Shown: positions 52,349 to 59,863 of the stretch, one piece after another | Layout of the letters: every line of letters starts with the position of its first letter | Position numbering within the stretch: position 1 is the stretch's first letter | Translations under genes and position numbers: made by a program | Notes under the pieces: model-generated | Told to the model about the DNA's origin: nothing | The model's database searches: none | The model's input: the letters and a program-made list of their open reading frames with translations, nothing else | NCBI GenBank assembly: GCA_023434325.1 | Contig: JAEYSX010000003.1 | Span: forward strand, 310,001 to 374,000 | Length of the DNA: 64,000 nucleotides | Direction: 5' to 3' | Source: Candidatus Parcubacteria bacterium | Lineage (GTDB): Bacteria > Patescibacteriota > Saccharimonadia > Saccharimonadales > UBA4665

Positions 52349-52470
52349 TCTACCTCTGTAGTTGTTATACTTATAGCTAATGATCGCCACCGCACCCGTT
52401 ACCATGTTGCGCATGATGCCCTAGCGGGCAGGTTTTCTCTTATTCAATTTTTTATCAAGCTAAAAACAGG

Positions 52471-52476
52471 TAGACT
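52471..52476 (+). promoter_or_regulatory. -10 box of leaderless metG
   Basis: TAGACT followed by ATAATT and ATG 52483, 6 nt. An essential housekeeping gene using the leaderless arrangement. Confidence 0.5.
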
Positions 52477-52482
52477 ATAATT

Positions 52483-53925
52483 ATGGCAAAATACTATGTT
52501 CCCACTTCTATTGCATACGTTAACGCACCGCCGCACATCGGGTACGCGTTAGAACTGTTGCAGGCCGATGTATTGGCCCGCGCTGCACGCCAGCGTGGCG
52601 ACGAAGTTATCTTTGCTACCGGCACCGACGAGCACGGTACCAAGGTGGCCGAAAAGGCTGCCGAGGCAGGCAAAACACCGCAGGCGTTTGCCGACGAAAT
52701 GAGCGGCCACTTCCGCGATCTAACCAAACTGCTCGGCATCAGCAACGACCGCTTTATTCGCACCACCGACCCCAATCACGAAAAGCGCGCACAACTTATC
52801 TGGAGTGCTCTGGGCGATGACATCTACAAGGGTAAATACGTTGGTTGGTACGATGTTCGCCAAGAAGAATTTGTGCCAGAAGGCAAGGCCGACCCTGACC
52901 GCATGAAGCCCGATCGCCCGCAGGCGTACCAGCGCATCGAAGAAGAAAATTACTTCTTTCGCCTAAGTAAGTACAACGCCCGTATTTTGCAGGCGATCGA
53001 GTCCGGTGATTTTAAGATCGTGCCAGAGACGCGCCGCAACGAGATCCTCTCGGTCTTACGCGAGGGACTGGACGACATCAGCGTATCGCGCCCCAAAGAA
53101 AAACTGTCCTGGGGTGTGCCGGTGCCGGGCGACGACAGTCAGGTTATGTACGTTTGGGTCGAGGCGCTGATGAACTACATCACTGTGCTTGGCTACCCCG
53201 AGCATCAGGACTTTAAGGACTATTGGCCCGCAGATGTGCAGGTGATCGGCAAAGATATCGTGCGCTTTCACGCGGCTATATGGCCGGCCATACTCATGAG
53301 CTTAGATATTCCGTTGCCCAAAATGCTGTATGTTCACAGCTTTATCACCGTCGAGGGCGAGAAGATGAGCAAGTCTATCGGCAACGTCATCGCGCCGGCA
53401 GACGTAGCAAAGCGTTACGGCGTAGACGCCTTCCGCTACTACTTCCTCCGTCATATCCCAAGTTACAACGATGGTGACTTTAGCTGGGACGCGTTTGACG
53501 CCTCCTACAACAATCAGCTGGCCAACGAGCTGGGTAACGCCGTGCAGCGTACCGCCGCTATGGTTATGCGGTATCAGGATGGCATTATCGGCGTCATTCC
53601 CGGGCCCGAGCACGACAGCAAGCCTGTCACAGATGCGATTGCCGAGTGCCGATTTGATCGCGCACTGGACCACATTTGGGACCAAGTCCGCGGCCTCAAC
53701 CAATACATCGACACCGCCAAGCCGTGGGAAATCGCCAAAGCCAAAGACGCCGACCATCTGCGTGAGGTGTTGGCTTATCAGGTGAGCTGCTTGCTGCAGA
53801 TCGCCGATTTGCTCGAGCCGTTTTTGCCCGATACAGCCGGCAAGATCAAACACATATTCGAGAGTGGAACGATCAAGATGCTTGACGGTACACTCTTTCC
53901 CAAGATAGAACACGCCAAGCCATAA
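52483..53925 (+). CDS. metG: Methionyl-tRNA synthetase
   Basis: 480 residues, the short form without the C-terminal tRNA-binding dimer domain. HIGH-like motif PPHIGYALE, KMSKS in GEKMSKSIGNV, class-specific TGTDEHGTKVAE and the anticodon-binding NELGNAVQR helix. No zinc-knuckle Cys set is visible in the connective peptide. Followed 5 nt later by a TatD gene, a widespread metG-tatD order. Confidence 0.95.
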   Translation: MAKYYVPTSIAYVNAPPHIGYALELLQADVLARAARQRGDEVIFATGTDEHGTKVAEKAAEAGKTPQAFADEMSGHFRDLTKLLGISNDRFIRTTDPNHEKRAQLIWSALGDDIYKGKYVGWYDVRQEEFVPEGKADPDRMKPDRPQAYQRIEEENYFFRLSKYNARILQAIESGDFKIVPETRRNEILSVLREGLDDISVSRPKEKLSWGVPVPGDDSQVMYVWVEALMNYITVLGYPEHQDFKDYWPADVQVIGKDIVRFHAAIWPAILMSLDIPLPKMLYVHSFITVEGEKMSKSIGNVIAPADVAKRYGVDAFRYYFLRHIPSYNDGDFSWDAFDASYNNQLANELGNAVQRTAAMVMRYQDGIIGVIPGPEHDSKPVTDAIAECRFDRALDHIWDQVRGLNQYIDTAKPWEIAKAKDADHLREVLAYQVSCLLQIADLLEPFLPDTAGKIKHIFESGTIKMLDGTLFPKIEHAKP

Positions 53926-53930
53926 CATCT

Positions 53931-54746
53931 ATGCAACTGACTGATACACATTGTCATATTCACGAAGCTTGGAAGTCTGTAAACGGCAACGATGCCACAG
54001 CCGAGCGCTGGGCAAAAGCCGGTAACCCACCGGCCGATGACATCATCGCTCGCGCTCTGGATGCAGATGTTACGCGCCTGATTTGCGTAGGCACGACGCT
54101 GCCAGACAGCAAGATGGCGGTCGATTTTGTAGAATCTCGTGACCGCGTATGGGCAAGTATTGGGCTGCACCCGCACGAGGCCAAGGATTATGCTCATTTT
54201 GATGACAAGCTAAAAGATTTTGCATCGCTCGCAAGCAAGCCTAAGGTAGTGGCCGTTGGCGAATGCGGGTTGGATTATTTTCATAACCACTCGCCCAAGG
54301 CCGAGCAAGAGCAGATTTTGCGGTTTCAGATAGAGTTGGCTCTTGCGCACAACTTGCCCATGATCTTTCATGTGCGGGATGCCTTCGATGATTTTTGGCA
54401 AATTTTTGACGATTACAAAGATATTCGCGGCGTCATTCATAGCTTTAGCGCAACAGAAAAAGAGCTGGACCAGATTTTAGAGCGCGGATTGTATGTCGGG
54501 CTTAACGGTATCATGACTTTTACCAAGAGCGAGGCGCAGCTGGCTGCCGCCAAGGCTGTGCCGCTGGATCGGCTGGTATTAGAGACCGACGCGCCGTTTT
54601 TAACCCCGGCTCCTAATCGCAAAGAAGCCTGCGAACCCAAGCACCTCCGCCTAACCGCAGCATTTCTTGCTAATCTGCGCGGCGAATTACCAGAAGACCT
54701 GGCTGCCGCTACAACTGCCAATGCTCAAAAACTCTTTGACCTATAG
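53931..54746 (+). CDS. TatD-family metal-dependent DNase
   Basis: 271 residues. Metal ligands: TDTHCHIHE, GECGLDYFHNHSP, IFHVRDAF, IHSFSATEKE and LETDAPFLTP. TIM-barrel 3'-5' exonuclease linked to repair and D-aminoacyl clean-up in relatives. Cotranscribed with metG. Confidence 0.94.
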   Translation: MQLTDTHCHIHEAWKSVNGNDATAERWAKAGNPPADDIIARALDADVTRLICVGTTLPDSKMAVDFVESRDRVWASIGLHPHEAKDYAHFDDKLKDFASLASKPKVVAVGECGLDYFHNHSPKAEQEQILRFQIELALAHNLPMIFHVRDAFDDFWQIFDDYKDIRGVIHSFSATEKELDQILERGLYVGLNGIMTFTKSEAQLAAAKAVPLDRLVLETDAPFLTPAPNRKEACEPKHLRLTAAFLANLRGELPEDLAAATTANAQKLFDL

Positions 54747-54806
54747 CGCAGGCCTACGTTGCCAACGGTGACGGACATCACAATTTATGGTAAAATAAAC
54801 ATCGAA

Positions 54807-55952
54807 ATGACGGATCTGATTTACCTAGACTATGCAGCAGCCACCCCCGTTGACCCGGCGGTGCTAGAGGTGATGCAGCCGTATTTTGGCGCGCAGTTTT
54901 ATAATCCATCCGCTACGTACACAGCAGCCGAGCAGGTTCGCAGAGATTTGGATGCGGCGCGCGGACGCGTTGCGCATTGGCTGGGCGCGCGCCCGAGCGA
55001 AGTCGTGTTTACTGCGGGCGGTACCGAGGCCAATAACCTCGCGCTGCATGGGGTGATGAGGCAGTTTGCGGATGGCAATATCGTGGTCAGTGCTATCGAG
55101 CACGAGTCGGTGCTCGCGGCAGCTCATCGATACGATTGCCGCGAGGCAGGGGTAAATCCCGACGGCTTGATTGATGTCGACAAACTGACCGCGCTTATTG
55201 ATGACAAGACGGTACTCGTTAGCGTCATGTACGCCAATAACGAGGTGGGCACGATCCAGCCGATTCGTCAGTTAGCACAGGCTTTGGATGGTATTCGCAG
55301 GGCGCGTAAGAAGGCGAGCAACTCCCGGCCGTTATATTTGCATACGGACGCGGCTCAGGCGGCAGCGTATCTTGATTTGCATACCGCAAGGTTAGGCGTC
55401 GACCTTATGACGATCAACGCGGGCAAAATTTATGGCCCTAAGCAAGTCGGCGCGCTGTTTGTAAGTAGTCGTGTGCAATTGAGTCCGCAAGTATTTGGTG
55501 GCGGGCAAGAGCGAGGGCTGCGCAGTGGTACCGAGAACGTAGCGGGGGCAATCGGCCTTGCTAAAGCGTTGGATTTGGTGCAAGAGCGGCGTCATCAAGA
55601 GGTAGCGCGTTTACAAAGTTTGCAGGCAAAGTTTTTTGACGCAATCGAGCGGCAGTTTCCTGACGCGCTCGTGAACGGATCGCGCAAGCATCGTTTACCA
55701 AATAATGTACATGTTACTTTTGTTGGTCAGGACAACGAGCGTCTGATATTCCAGCTCGATGAAGCGGGCATTTTGTGCGCCGCCGGTTCGGCGTGCAGCG
55801 CCAGCAGCGAGGAGCCTTCGCATGTACTAAAGGCTATGGGCAAAACAGATCAAGACGCCCAAAGTTCGCTGCGGTTTACCATGGGCCTTCGCACTACCGA
55901 GTCCGACATTGACCGGACGCTGACAATCCTCGAAACACTTATTAAAACATAA
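54807..55952 (+). CDS. Cysteine desulfurase (NifS/IscS type)
   Basis: 381 residues, PLP-dependent; moves sulfur from cysteine to a carrier for Fe-S clusters or tRNA thiolation. Motifs: YLDYAAATPVDPAV, FTAGGTEANNLAL, EHESVL, HTDAAQAA, PLP Lys in INAGKIYGPKQVGALF (the usual SxHK is NAGK) and active Cys in AGSACSASSEEPS. ATG 54807 is chosen because it starts the conserved domain; the upstream 16 codons carry the TAAAAT -10-like sequence. Short-loop group I type by Cys position. Confidence 0.9.
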   Translation: MTDLIYLDYAAATPVDPAVLEVMQPYFGAQFYNPSATYTAAEQVRRDLDAARGRVAHWLGARPSEVVFTAGGTEANNLALHGVMRQFADGNIVVSAIEHESVLAAAHRYDCREAGVNPDGLIDVDKLTALIDDKTVLVSVMYANNEVGTIQPIRQLAQALDGIRRARKKASNSRPLYLHTDAAQAAAYLDLHTARLGVDLMTINAGKIYGPKQVGALFVSSRVQLSPQVFGGGQERGLRSGTENVAGAIGLAKALDLVQERRHQEVARLQSLQAKFFDAIERQFPDALVNGSRKHRLPNNVHVTFVGQDNERLIFQLDEAGILCAAGSACSASSEEPSHVLKAMGKTDQDAQSSLRFTMGLRTTESDIDRTLTILETLIKT

Positions 55953-55961
55953 ACGTAATTG

Positions 55962-55990
55962 TTGACAAGATCGGCTGGGAGTGGTATTTT
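55962..55990 (+). promoter_or_regulatory. Consensus promoter of the hisS T-box leader
   Basis: TTGACA (55962-55967), exactly 17 nt, TATTTT (55985-55990). The predicted start near 55997 gives a leader of about 277 nt before hisS. Confidence 0.8.
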
Positions 55991-55996
55991 AAGCTT

Positions 55997-56250
55997 GTGC
56001 GCAATTACCACGCACGCAAAAGCGTCCGAGCGGAGTCACGATCCGCGAGCTGAGTGCCAAAATGCACTACAGAGGCTGAACTGTAAAACCAGCATCTGGT
56101 GTCGTTTACCTATAACGGAGCCGGGCAGAGCGCCTGATGAAAGCAATTTGATCAGGAACAAGGATGGGACCGCGGAAAGCAGATAGATGCCTTTCGTTCC
56201 TTGAACCACCAGCTGCTATGCTGGCGTTCATCGAACGAAAGGTATTTTTT
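55997..56250 (+). promoter_or_regulatory. T-box riboswitch controlling hisS
   Basis: Senses uncharged tRNA-His and controls hisS by antitermination. Seen: the T-box AAGGATGGGACCGCGG (about 56160-56175), one substitution from the consensus; a stem III-like hairpin CCTGAT / ATCAGG just before it; and a terminator that overlaps the antiterminator partner GTTCCT (pairs with AGGAAC ahead of the T-box). The bulge TGGG would pair with NCCA of a tRNA with C73, which is tRNA-His, matching the downstream gene. Several small hairpins make up stem I. The CAC specifier is not resolved; candidates lie near 56010 and 56040. Confidence 0.85.
56189..56250 (+). terminator. Regulated terminator of the T-box leader
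   Basis: CCTTTCGTTC (56190-56199) / GAACGAAAGG (56233-56242), ten perfect pairs. The loop holds a nested CCAGC / GCTGG hairpin, and TATTTTTTAT follows. Confidence 0.85.
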
Positions 56251-56273
56251 ATACAAAAATAAGGAGAACTCGT

Positions 56274-57563
56274 ATGTTAGATCGCAAAGAAATTATCGAA
56301 CCCGTGATCGTGCGCGGTACCCGTGATTTTACGCCGCAGCAAATGGTGCGCCGCAACAGGGTTATGAGTGTAATGCGCGAGGTGTTTGAGCGGTTTGGCT
56401 ACACGCCGTTAGAAACGCCGATCTTGTCGCCAGCAGAAACAATCATGGGCAAATATGGCGAGGAAGGCGACCAGCTAACCTATACGTTTACCGACCGGGG
56501 CGACCGCAAGCTGGCGCTGCCGTACGACCTGACCGTGCCGTTTGCTCGCTATTTTGCGGCTAACTACCGCGAGCTGCCGATCCCGTTTAAGCGCTACCAG
56601 ATGCAGCGGGTGTGGCGCGCCGAGCGTCCGCAAAAGGGGCGTCTGCGTGAGTTTTATCAGTGCGACATTGACATTATCGGTACCAAGGATTTGATGTGCG
56701 AGGTCGAGGCGGCCAAGGTAATCGCTACGGTGTTTGACGCGCTCGGGATTAAAAACATTACGATCAAATGCAACTCTCGGCGCTTATTAAATGACGTGCT
56801 GCGTGCCATGGAAGTGAGTGATGAGTTGGTTGTTCCAACTATCCGTATCATCGACAAGCTCGACAAGATTGGTTTGGACGCCGTTGTTGCTGAGCTGAGC
56901 GAGTTGGGTGTTACGCGCGCGGTCGAGCTGATGCAGGCGTTGAGCCCCGGCGAATCTAATGAGCAGACGTTGCGAAACCTTGCGGCTTACGATACCGGCG
57001 AACTACAGGAATTTTTGCAGTTGTCTGCTGATGCAGGCGTTGCGGACGGCGTGATTATGATTGACCCGACGCTTGCGCGCGGTCTGGATTACTACACGGG
57101 CATTATCATCGAGACAATTAGCGCAGATTCTGACTTTGGCACCATCTGTGCAGGCGGCCGCTACGACAATCTGACGGGCGCGTTTAGTAAAGAGAACTTT
57201 TCGGGCATGGGCGTGTCGTTTGGATTCGAGCGGATCATGTTGCTGATCGAAGAGCAGGGTTTGCTTGCAGAAGATGCGGCGTTGACGCGCGTACTGGTAA
57301 CGCGATTTGACGAAGCTTCTAAGAGTGACTCGCTGCGCCTGTATGCCGCATTAACCGACGCCGGTATTCCGGCCGAGATTTACCTCGGTAGCGACAAGTT
57401 GGGTCAGCAAATTAAGTACGCCGACAAAAAGAACATCCCGGCCGTAGCGATTATTGGCCCGGGCGAAAAGATAAACGGCACAGTCACAATCAAATGGCTC
57501 CAAAGTGGCGAGCAAACCGAAATCTCGCAGGACGCGATTGTGACAGCACTTCAAACCAGTTAA
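56274..57563 (+). CDS. hisS: Histidyl-tRNA synthetase
   Basis: 429 residues, class II aminoacyl-tRNA synthetase. GTRDFTPQQMVRRNRVM, motif 2 region RYQMQRVWRAERPQKGRLREF (parts), the HisA motif LDYYTGIIIE and motif 3 GVSFGFERI are present. C-terminal anticodon-binding domain (VLVTRFDEASK...AIIGPGEK). SD AAGGAGAA before ATG 56274. Expression is set by the T-box leader. Confidence 0.96.
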   Translation: MLDRKEIIEPVIVRGTRDFTPQQMVRRNRVMSVMREVFERFGYTPLETPILSPAETIMGKYGEEGDQLTYTFTDRGDRKLALPYDLTVPFARYFAANYRELPIPFKRYQMQRVWRAERPQKGRLREFYQCDIDIIGTKDLMCEVEAAKVIATVFDALGIKNITIKCNSRRLLNDVLRAMEVSDELVVPTIRIIDKLDKIGLDAVVAELSELGVTRAVELMQALSPGESNEQTLRNLAAYDTGELQEFLQLSADAGVADGVIMIDPTLARGLDYYTGIIIETISADSDFGTICAGGRYDNLTGAFSKENFSGMGVSFGFERIMLLIEEQGLLAEDAALTRVLVTRFDEASKSDSLRLYAALTDAGIPAEIYLGSDKLGQQIKYADKKNIPAVAIIGPGEKINGTVTIKWLQSGEQTEISQDAIVTALQTS

Positions 57564-57580
57564 ACGTCTACCTCTCGGTA

Positions 57581-57609
57581 TTGTTGGCTTATTACATAAG
57601 CAGTATACT
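57581..57609 (+). promoter_or_regulatory. Promoter of the divergent F1-type ATPase operon
   Basis: TTGTTG (57581-57586), exactly 17 nt, TATACT (57604-57609), 7 nt to ATG 57617. It has the leaderless geometry and starts the operon after the hisS stop at 57563. Confidence 0.65.
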
Positions 57610-57616
57610 GAGGTTA

Positions 57617-57724
57617 ATGCGTAGGCATGTAAACAAAAAGAATTTTAAGCGGGCGCTGCACCTGGGGCTTCTTTTGGCCGGGACGATGGTTATTGTCTCT
57701 GGCATGTCTGGCCCGAGCGTATAG
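57617..57724 (+). CDS. 35-residue membrane peptide at the head of the ATPase operon
   Basis: MRRHVNKKNFKRALHLG followed by a hydrophobic stretch (LLLAGTMVIVSGM) and SGPSV. Five to six basic residues precede the helix, giving N-in topology. The leaderless promoter fits this ATG, not the longer frame that opens inside hisS. It sits where atpI or atpB (subunit a) starts ordinary atp operons, but it is far too short to be either. It could be an assembly peptide, a secretion-arrest leader, or a fortuitous frame. Confidence 0.5.
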   Translation: MRRHVNKKNFKRALHLGLLLAGTMVIVSGMSGPSV

Positions 57725-57737
57725 TGTCGATTTGGGT

Positions 57738-58613
57738 ATGAAGAAACTACGCCAAGTATCCGTAGCTTTGATAGGGGTACTGCTGCTGTGTCTAACTTCT
57801 GTAGCGGGCGTTGCGTTTGCCGCAGAAGATACCGAAATAAAGGACGCCACCGGCAAGGCCAGTGTCAGCAGTCACTCCGCTGACAGCGCACTACAGTTTG
57901 GCACAATCGTGCAGCTTATTGACCAAGAGGCTAAAAAAGTCGCGCCTGCCAGCAAAAAAGATCTGTCCAAGATGTACGGTGTGGCCGTTGATCCCAATCA
58001 TATGTCTGTCACGGTGTCCGACTCATCGCTGCAAAACGAAACCCATGTTGCTACCTCGGGCACATTTAACGTACTAGTCAGCACAGAGGGCGGGGTCATA
58101 AAGGCTGGCGACTATCTAACGCTGTCGGCAATTGACGGCGTAGCGATGAAGGCGGGCGATTATCAAAAACACAATATGGTGTTTGGACGGGCGGCGGCTG
58201 ATTTTGACGGCAAGGCAACCAGCATTGGTCAGATGACGCTGAGCTACGAGGGTGGCGACAACAAAGAGACGGTGCAGCTTGGGTTGATTCGGGCGGCGAT
58301 TAACATTCAGCGTAATCCTAACGACCGCAGCACCAAGGCCAACTTGCCTCCGATGCTCGAGCGGCTCGGCCAAGCGATTGCCGAAAAAGAAGTCAGTCCG
58401 TTTCGTATTTACTTGGCTATTGGGGTGGCCGGATTGACCATTATGGTGGCGCTGGTAACGCTGCACTCGGGAGTGCGCACCGCGATGATCTCGGTTGGTC
58501 GTAACCCGCTTAGCAAAAAGTCAATTTTCCGCGGGTTGTTCGAGATTATTCTGACAGGCTTTTTGATTTTAATAATCGGCCTATTTGCGGTATATTTACT
58601 ACTAAGACTATAA
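57738..58613 (+). CDS. c-subunit-like hairpin protein with extracellular beta domain
   Basis: 291 residues. Signal peptide MKKLRQVSVALIGVLLLC...GVAFA. An extracellular domain (about 30-220) contains FNVLVSTEGGVIKAGDYLTL and GVAMKAGDYQ, reminiscent of the G2-peptidase-like beta fold. TM1 (about 225-244), a loop with GRNP (254-257) and TM2 (about 264-290) resemble the F-type c hairpin (loop R-Q/N-P). The expected order and topology (N out, loop in, C out) agree. The ion-binding carboxylate, 18 residues after the loop Pro in known c subunits, is Phe275; the only helix-2 acid is Glu269, six residues earlier. It occupies the atpE position. Confidence 0.7.
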   Translation: MKKLRQVSVALIGVLLLCLTSVAGVAFAAEDTEIKDATGKASVSSHSADSALQFGTIVQLIDQEAKKVAPASKKDLSKMYGVAVDPNHMSVTVSDSSLQNETHVATSGTFNVLVSTEGGVIKAGDYLTLSAIDGVAMKAGDYQKHNMVFGRAAADFDGKATSIGQMTLSYEGGDNKETVQLGLIRAAINIQRNPNDRSTKANLPPMLERLGQAIAEKEVSPFRIYLAIGVAGLTIMVALVTLHSGVRTAMISVGRNPLSKKSIFRGLFEIILTGFLILIIGLFAVYLLLRL

Positions 58614-58640
58614 GCATAAGCGGGATAAGAAACGGACGAT

Positions 58641-59297
58641 ATGGTAATTGCGTTTCTGGCAATCATAACTGGCGGTCTGCTACTACTGGGTAGCGCGGCG
58701 TGGGCGGTACTGAGTACTCGTAAAAAGCGTGCCCCGCAAAAGGGTGCAGATGATAAAGAAAACAAAGAAAAGCAGGCTTTGCTAACCGAGCTGAATAAGA
58801 CGTACTCGGACATGGCCGAGGAAGACGCCTTGCATTTGTTTAACGCCGAGTTCCGCGAGGAGCTGCGTAACCGCGGCCGCTTGCGGTTTGAGAAAATCAT
58901 CGACGAGAACGCTAACTTCTTAAAACAAGACCTAAACGCTACCACCGCCCAGCTGAACCAGTACATGCAAAAACAGATTACCGCCAAGCTGGACGAAGAG
59001 TTTGGTTCGTACGCCAAAGCCATGCACGATGCGCAGACGCTGGCGCTGAGCTCGCTACAAAAGACGGCCGAAGAGATCGAAACGCAGCGTTTGGCACTCG
59101 CCGATGCCTTGCGCAAGGACGTGGCCGAACGCGAAGAGGCGCTCCTAAAGGTTTACGAGGAAAACATGGCCAAGATCGTAGAGCACTATGTGCTGCAAGC
59201 GCTCGGTAGCCAGTTTGACCTCAAGTCGCAAATGCCATACATCATCAAAGAAATGGAAGACAACAAAAAAGCGATCATGGAGGACATGCGTCTGTGA
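58641..59297 (+). CDS. b-subunit-like stator protein
   Basis: 218 residues: one N-terminal TM helix (VIAFLAIITGGLLLLGSAAWAVL), a basic boundary, and a long helical, heptad-rich cytosolic stalk (about 45-218). This is the b-subunit design. The membrane is followed by the peripheral stalk that holds delta. Its TGA overlaps the GTG of the next gene (GTGA). The sequence is not obviously homologous beyond architecture and gene order. Confidence 0.65.
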   Translation: MVIAFLAIITGGLLLLGSAAWAVLSTRKKRAPQKGADDKENKEKQALLTELNKTYSDMAEEDALHLFNAEFREELRNRGRLRFEKIIDENANFLKQDLNATTAQLNQYMQKQITAKLDEEFGSYAKAMHDAQTLALSSLQKTAEEIETQRLALADALRKDVAEREEALLKVYEENMAKIVEHYVLQALGSQFDLKSQMPYIIKEMEDNKKAIMEDMRL

Positions 59298-59863
59298 ACC
59301 AGTCCGACATAGCCGAGTACGTTTTGCCTTCCGCCCTCATTACCAGGGCGGATTTGGCGCGTTTGGTTCGCGAGATCGAGGATGTGGACGGCGACTTGGG
59401 CTCGCAAAAAGCCCGTAATCACACTGCCGGCGAGGACGATCACGAGCGGCGCATGCCAGCTATTAGCCAGACTCTGCACGACCTGCTAGAGCTGAACAAG
59501 ATTGACCTGATGGACGACCACGTGCGTACGCATCTCCGAAAACAGCTCCAGAAGTTAAAGGACAAAGCGCCCATTATCCACCTGACTTTTGCCGTAGAGG
59601 CCGACTTGCCAACGCTGCGCCAGCTGGCTGAGCATATTCGTAAAGAGTTTCATCCGCAGGCGCTACTGCATGTGGGCTTACAGCCGACGTTGGTCGGCGG
59701 CGTGTATATGCGTACGCCCAACCGCGCGTACGACTTTAGCATCCGCGCCAAGCTGGCTCAAAACCGCAATATTATTCAACAAGATATCGATCAGATGATG
59801 CACGCTATTCCCGTAGTAGAAGCGCCGAGTTACGTGGCTCCGCCAGACGAGGAGAAGCTGTAA
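59294..59863 (+). CDS. Delta-subunit-like stator protein
   Basis: 189 residues. The C-terminal block PTLVGGVYMRTPNRAYDFSIRAKL (described in part) matches the OSCP/delta hallmark, where IGG...D.S...L is conserved. A helical N-terminal half would contact alpha. The start is GTG 59294, overlapping the upstream TGA, and the TAA stop overlaps the alpha ATG (TAATG). Position between b-like and alpha is canonical (atpF-H-A). Confidence 0.75.
   Translation: MNQSDIAEYVLPSALITRADLARLVREIEDVDGDLGSQKARNHTAGEDDHERRMPAISQTLHDLLELNKIDLMDDHVRTHLRKQLQKLKDKAPIIHLTFAVEADLPTLRQLAEHIRKEFHPQALLHVGLQPTLVGGVYMRTPNRAYDFSIRAKLAQNRNIIQQDIDQMMHAIPVVEAPSYVAPPDEEKL

Noticed and set aside
55959..56186. 75-residue ORF upstream of hisS
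   Set aside because: It spans the promoter and T-box leader; the structured RNA explains the sequence and the peptide has no protein-like character.
57494..57724. 76-residue frame opening inside hisS
   Set aside because: Promoter geometry supports ATG 57617; the first 41 codons are an out-of-frame shadow of hisS.
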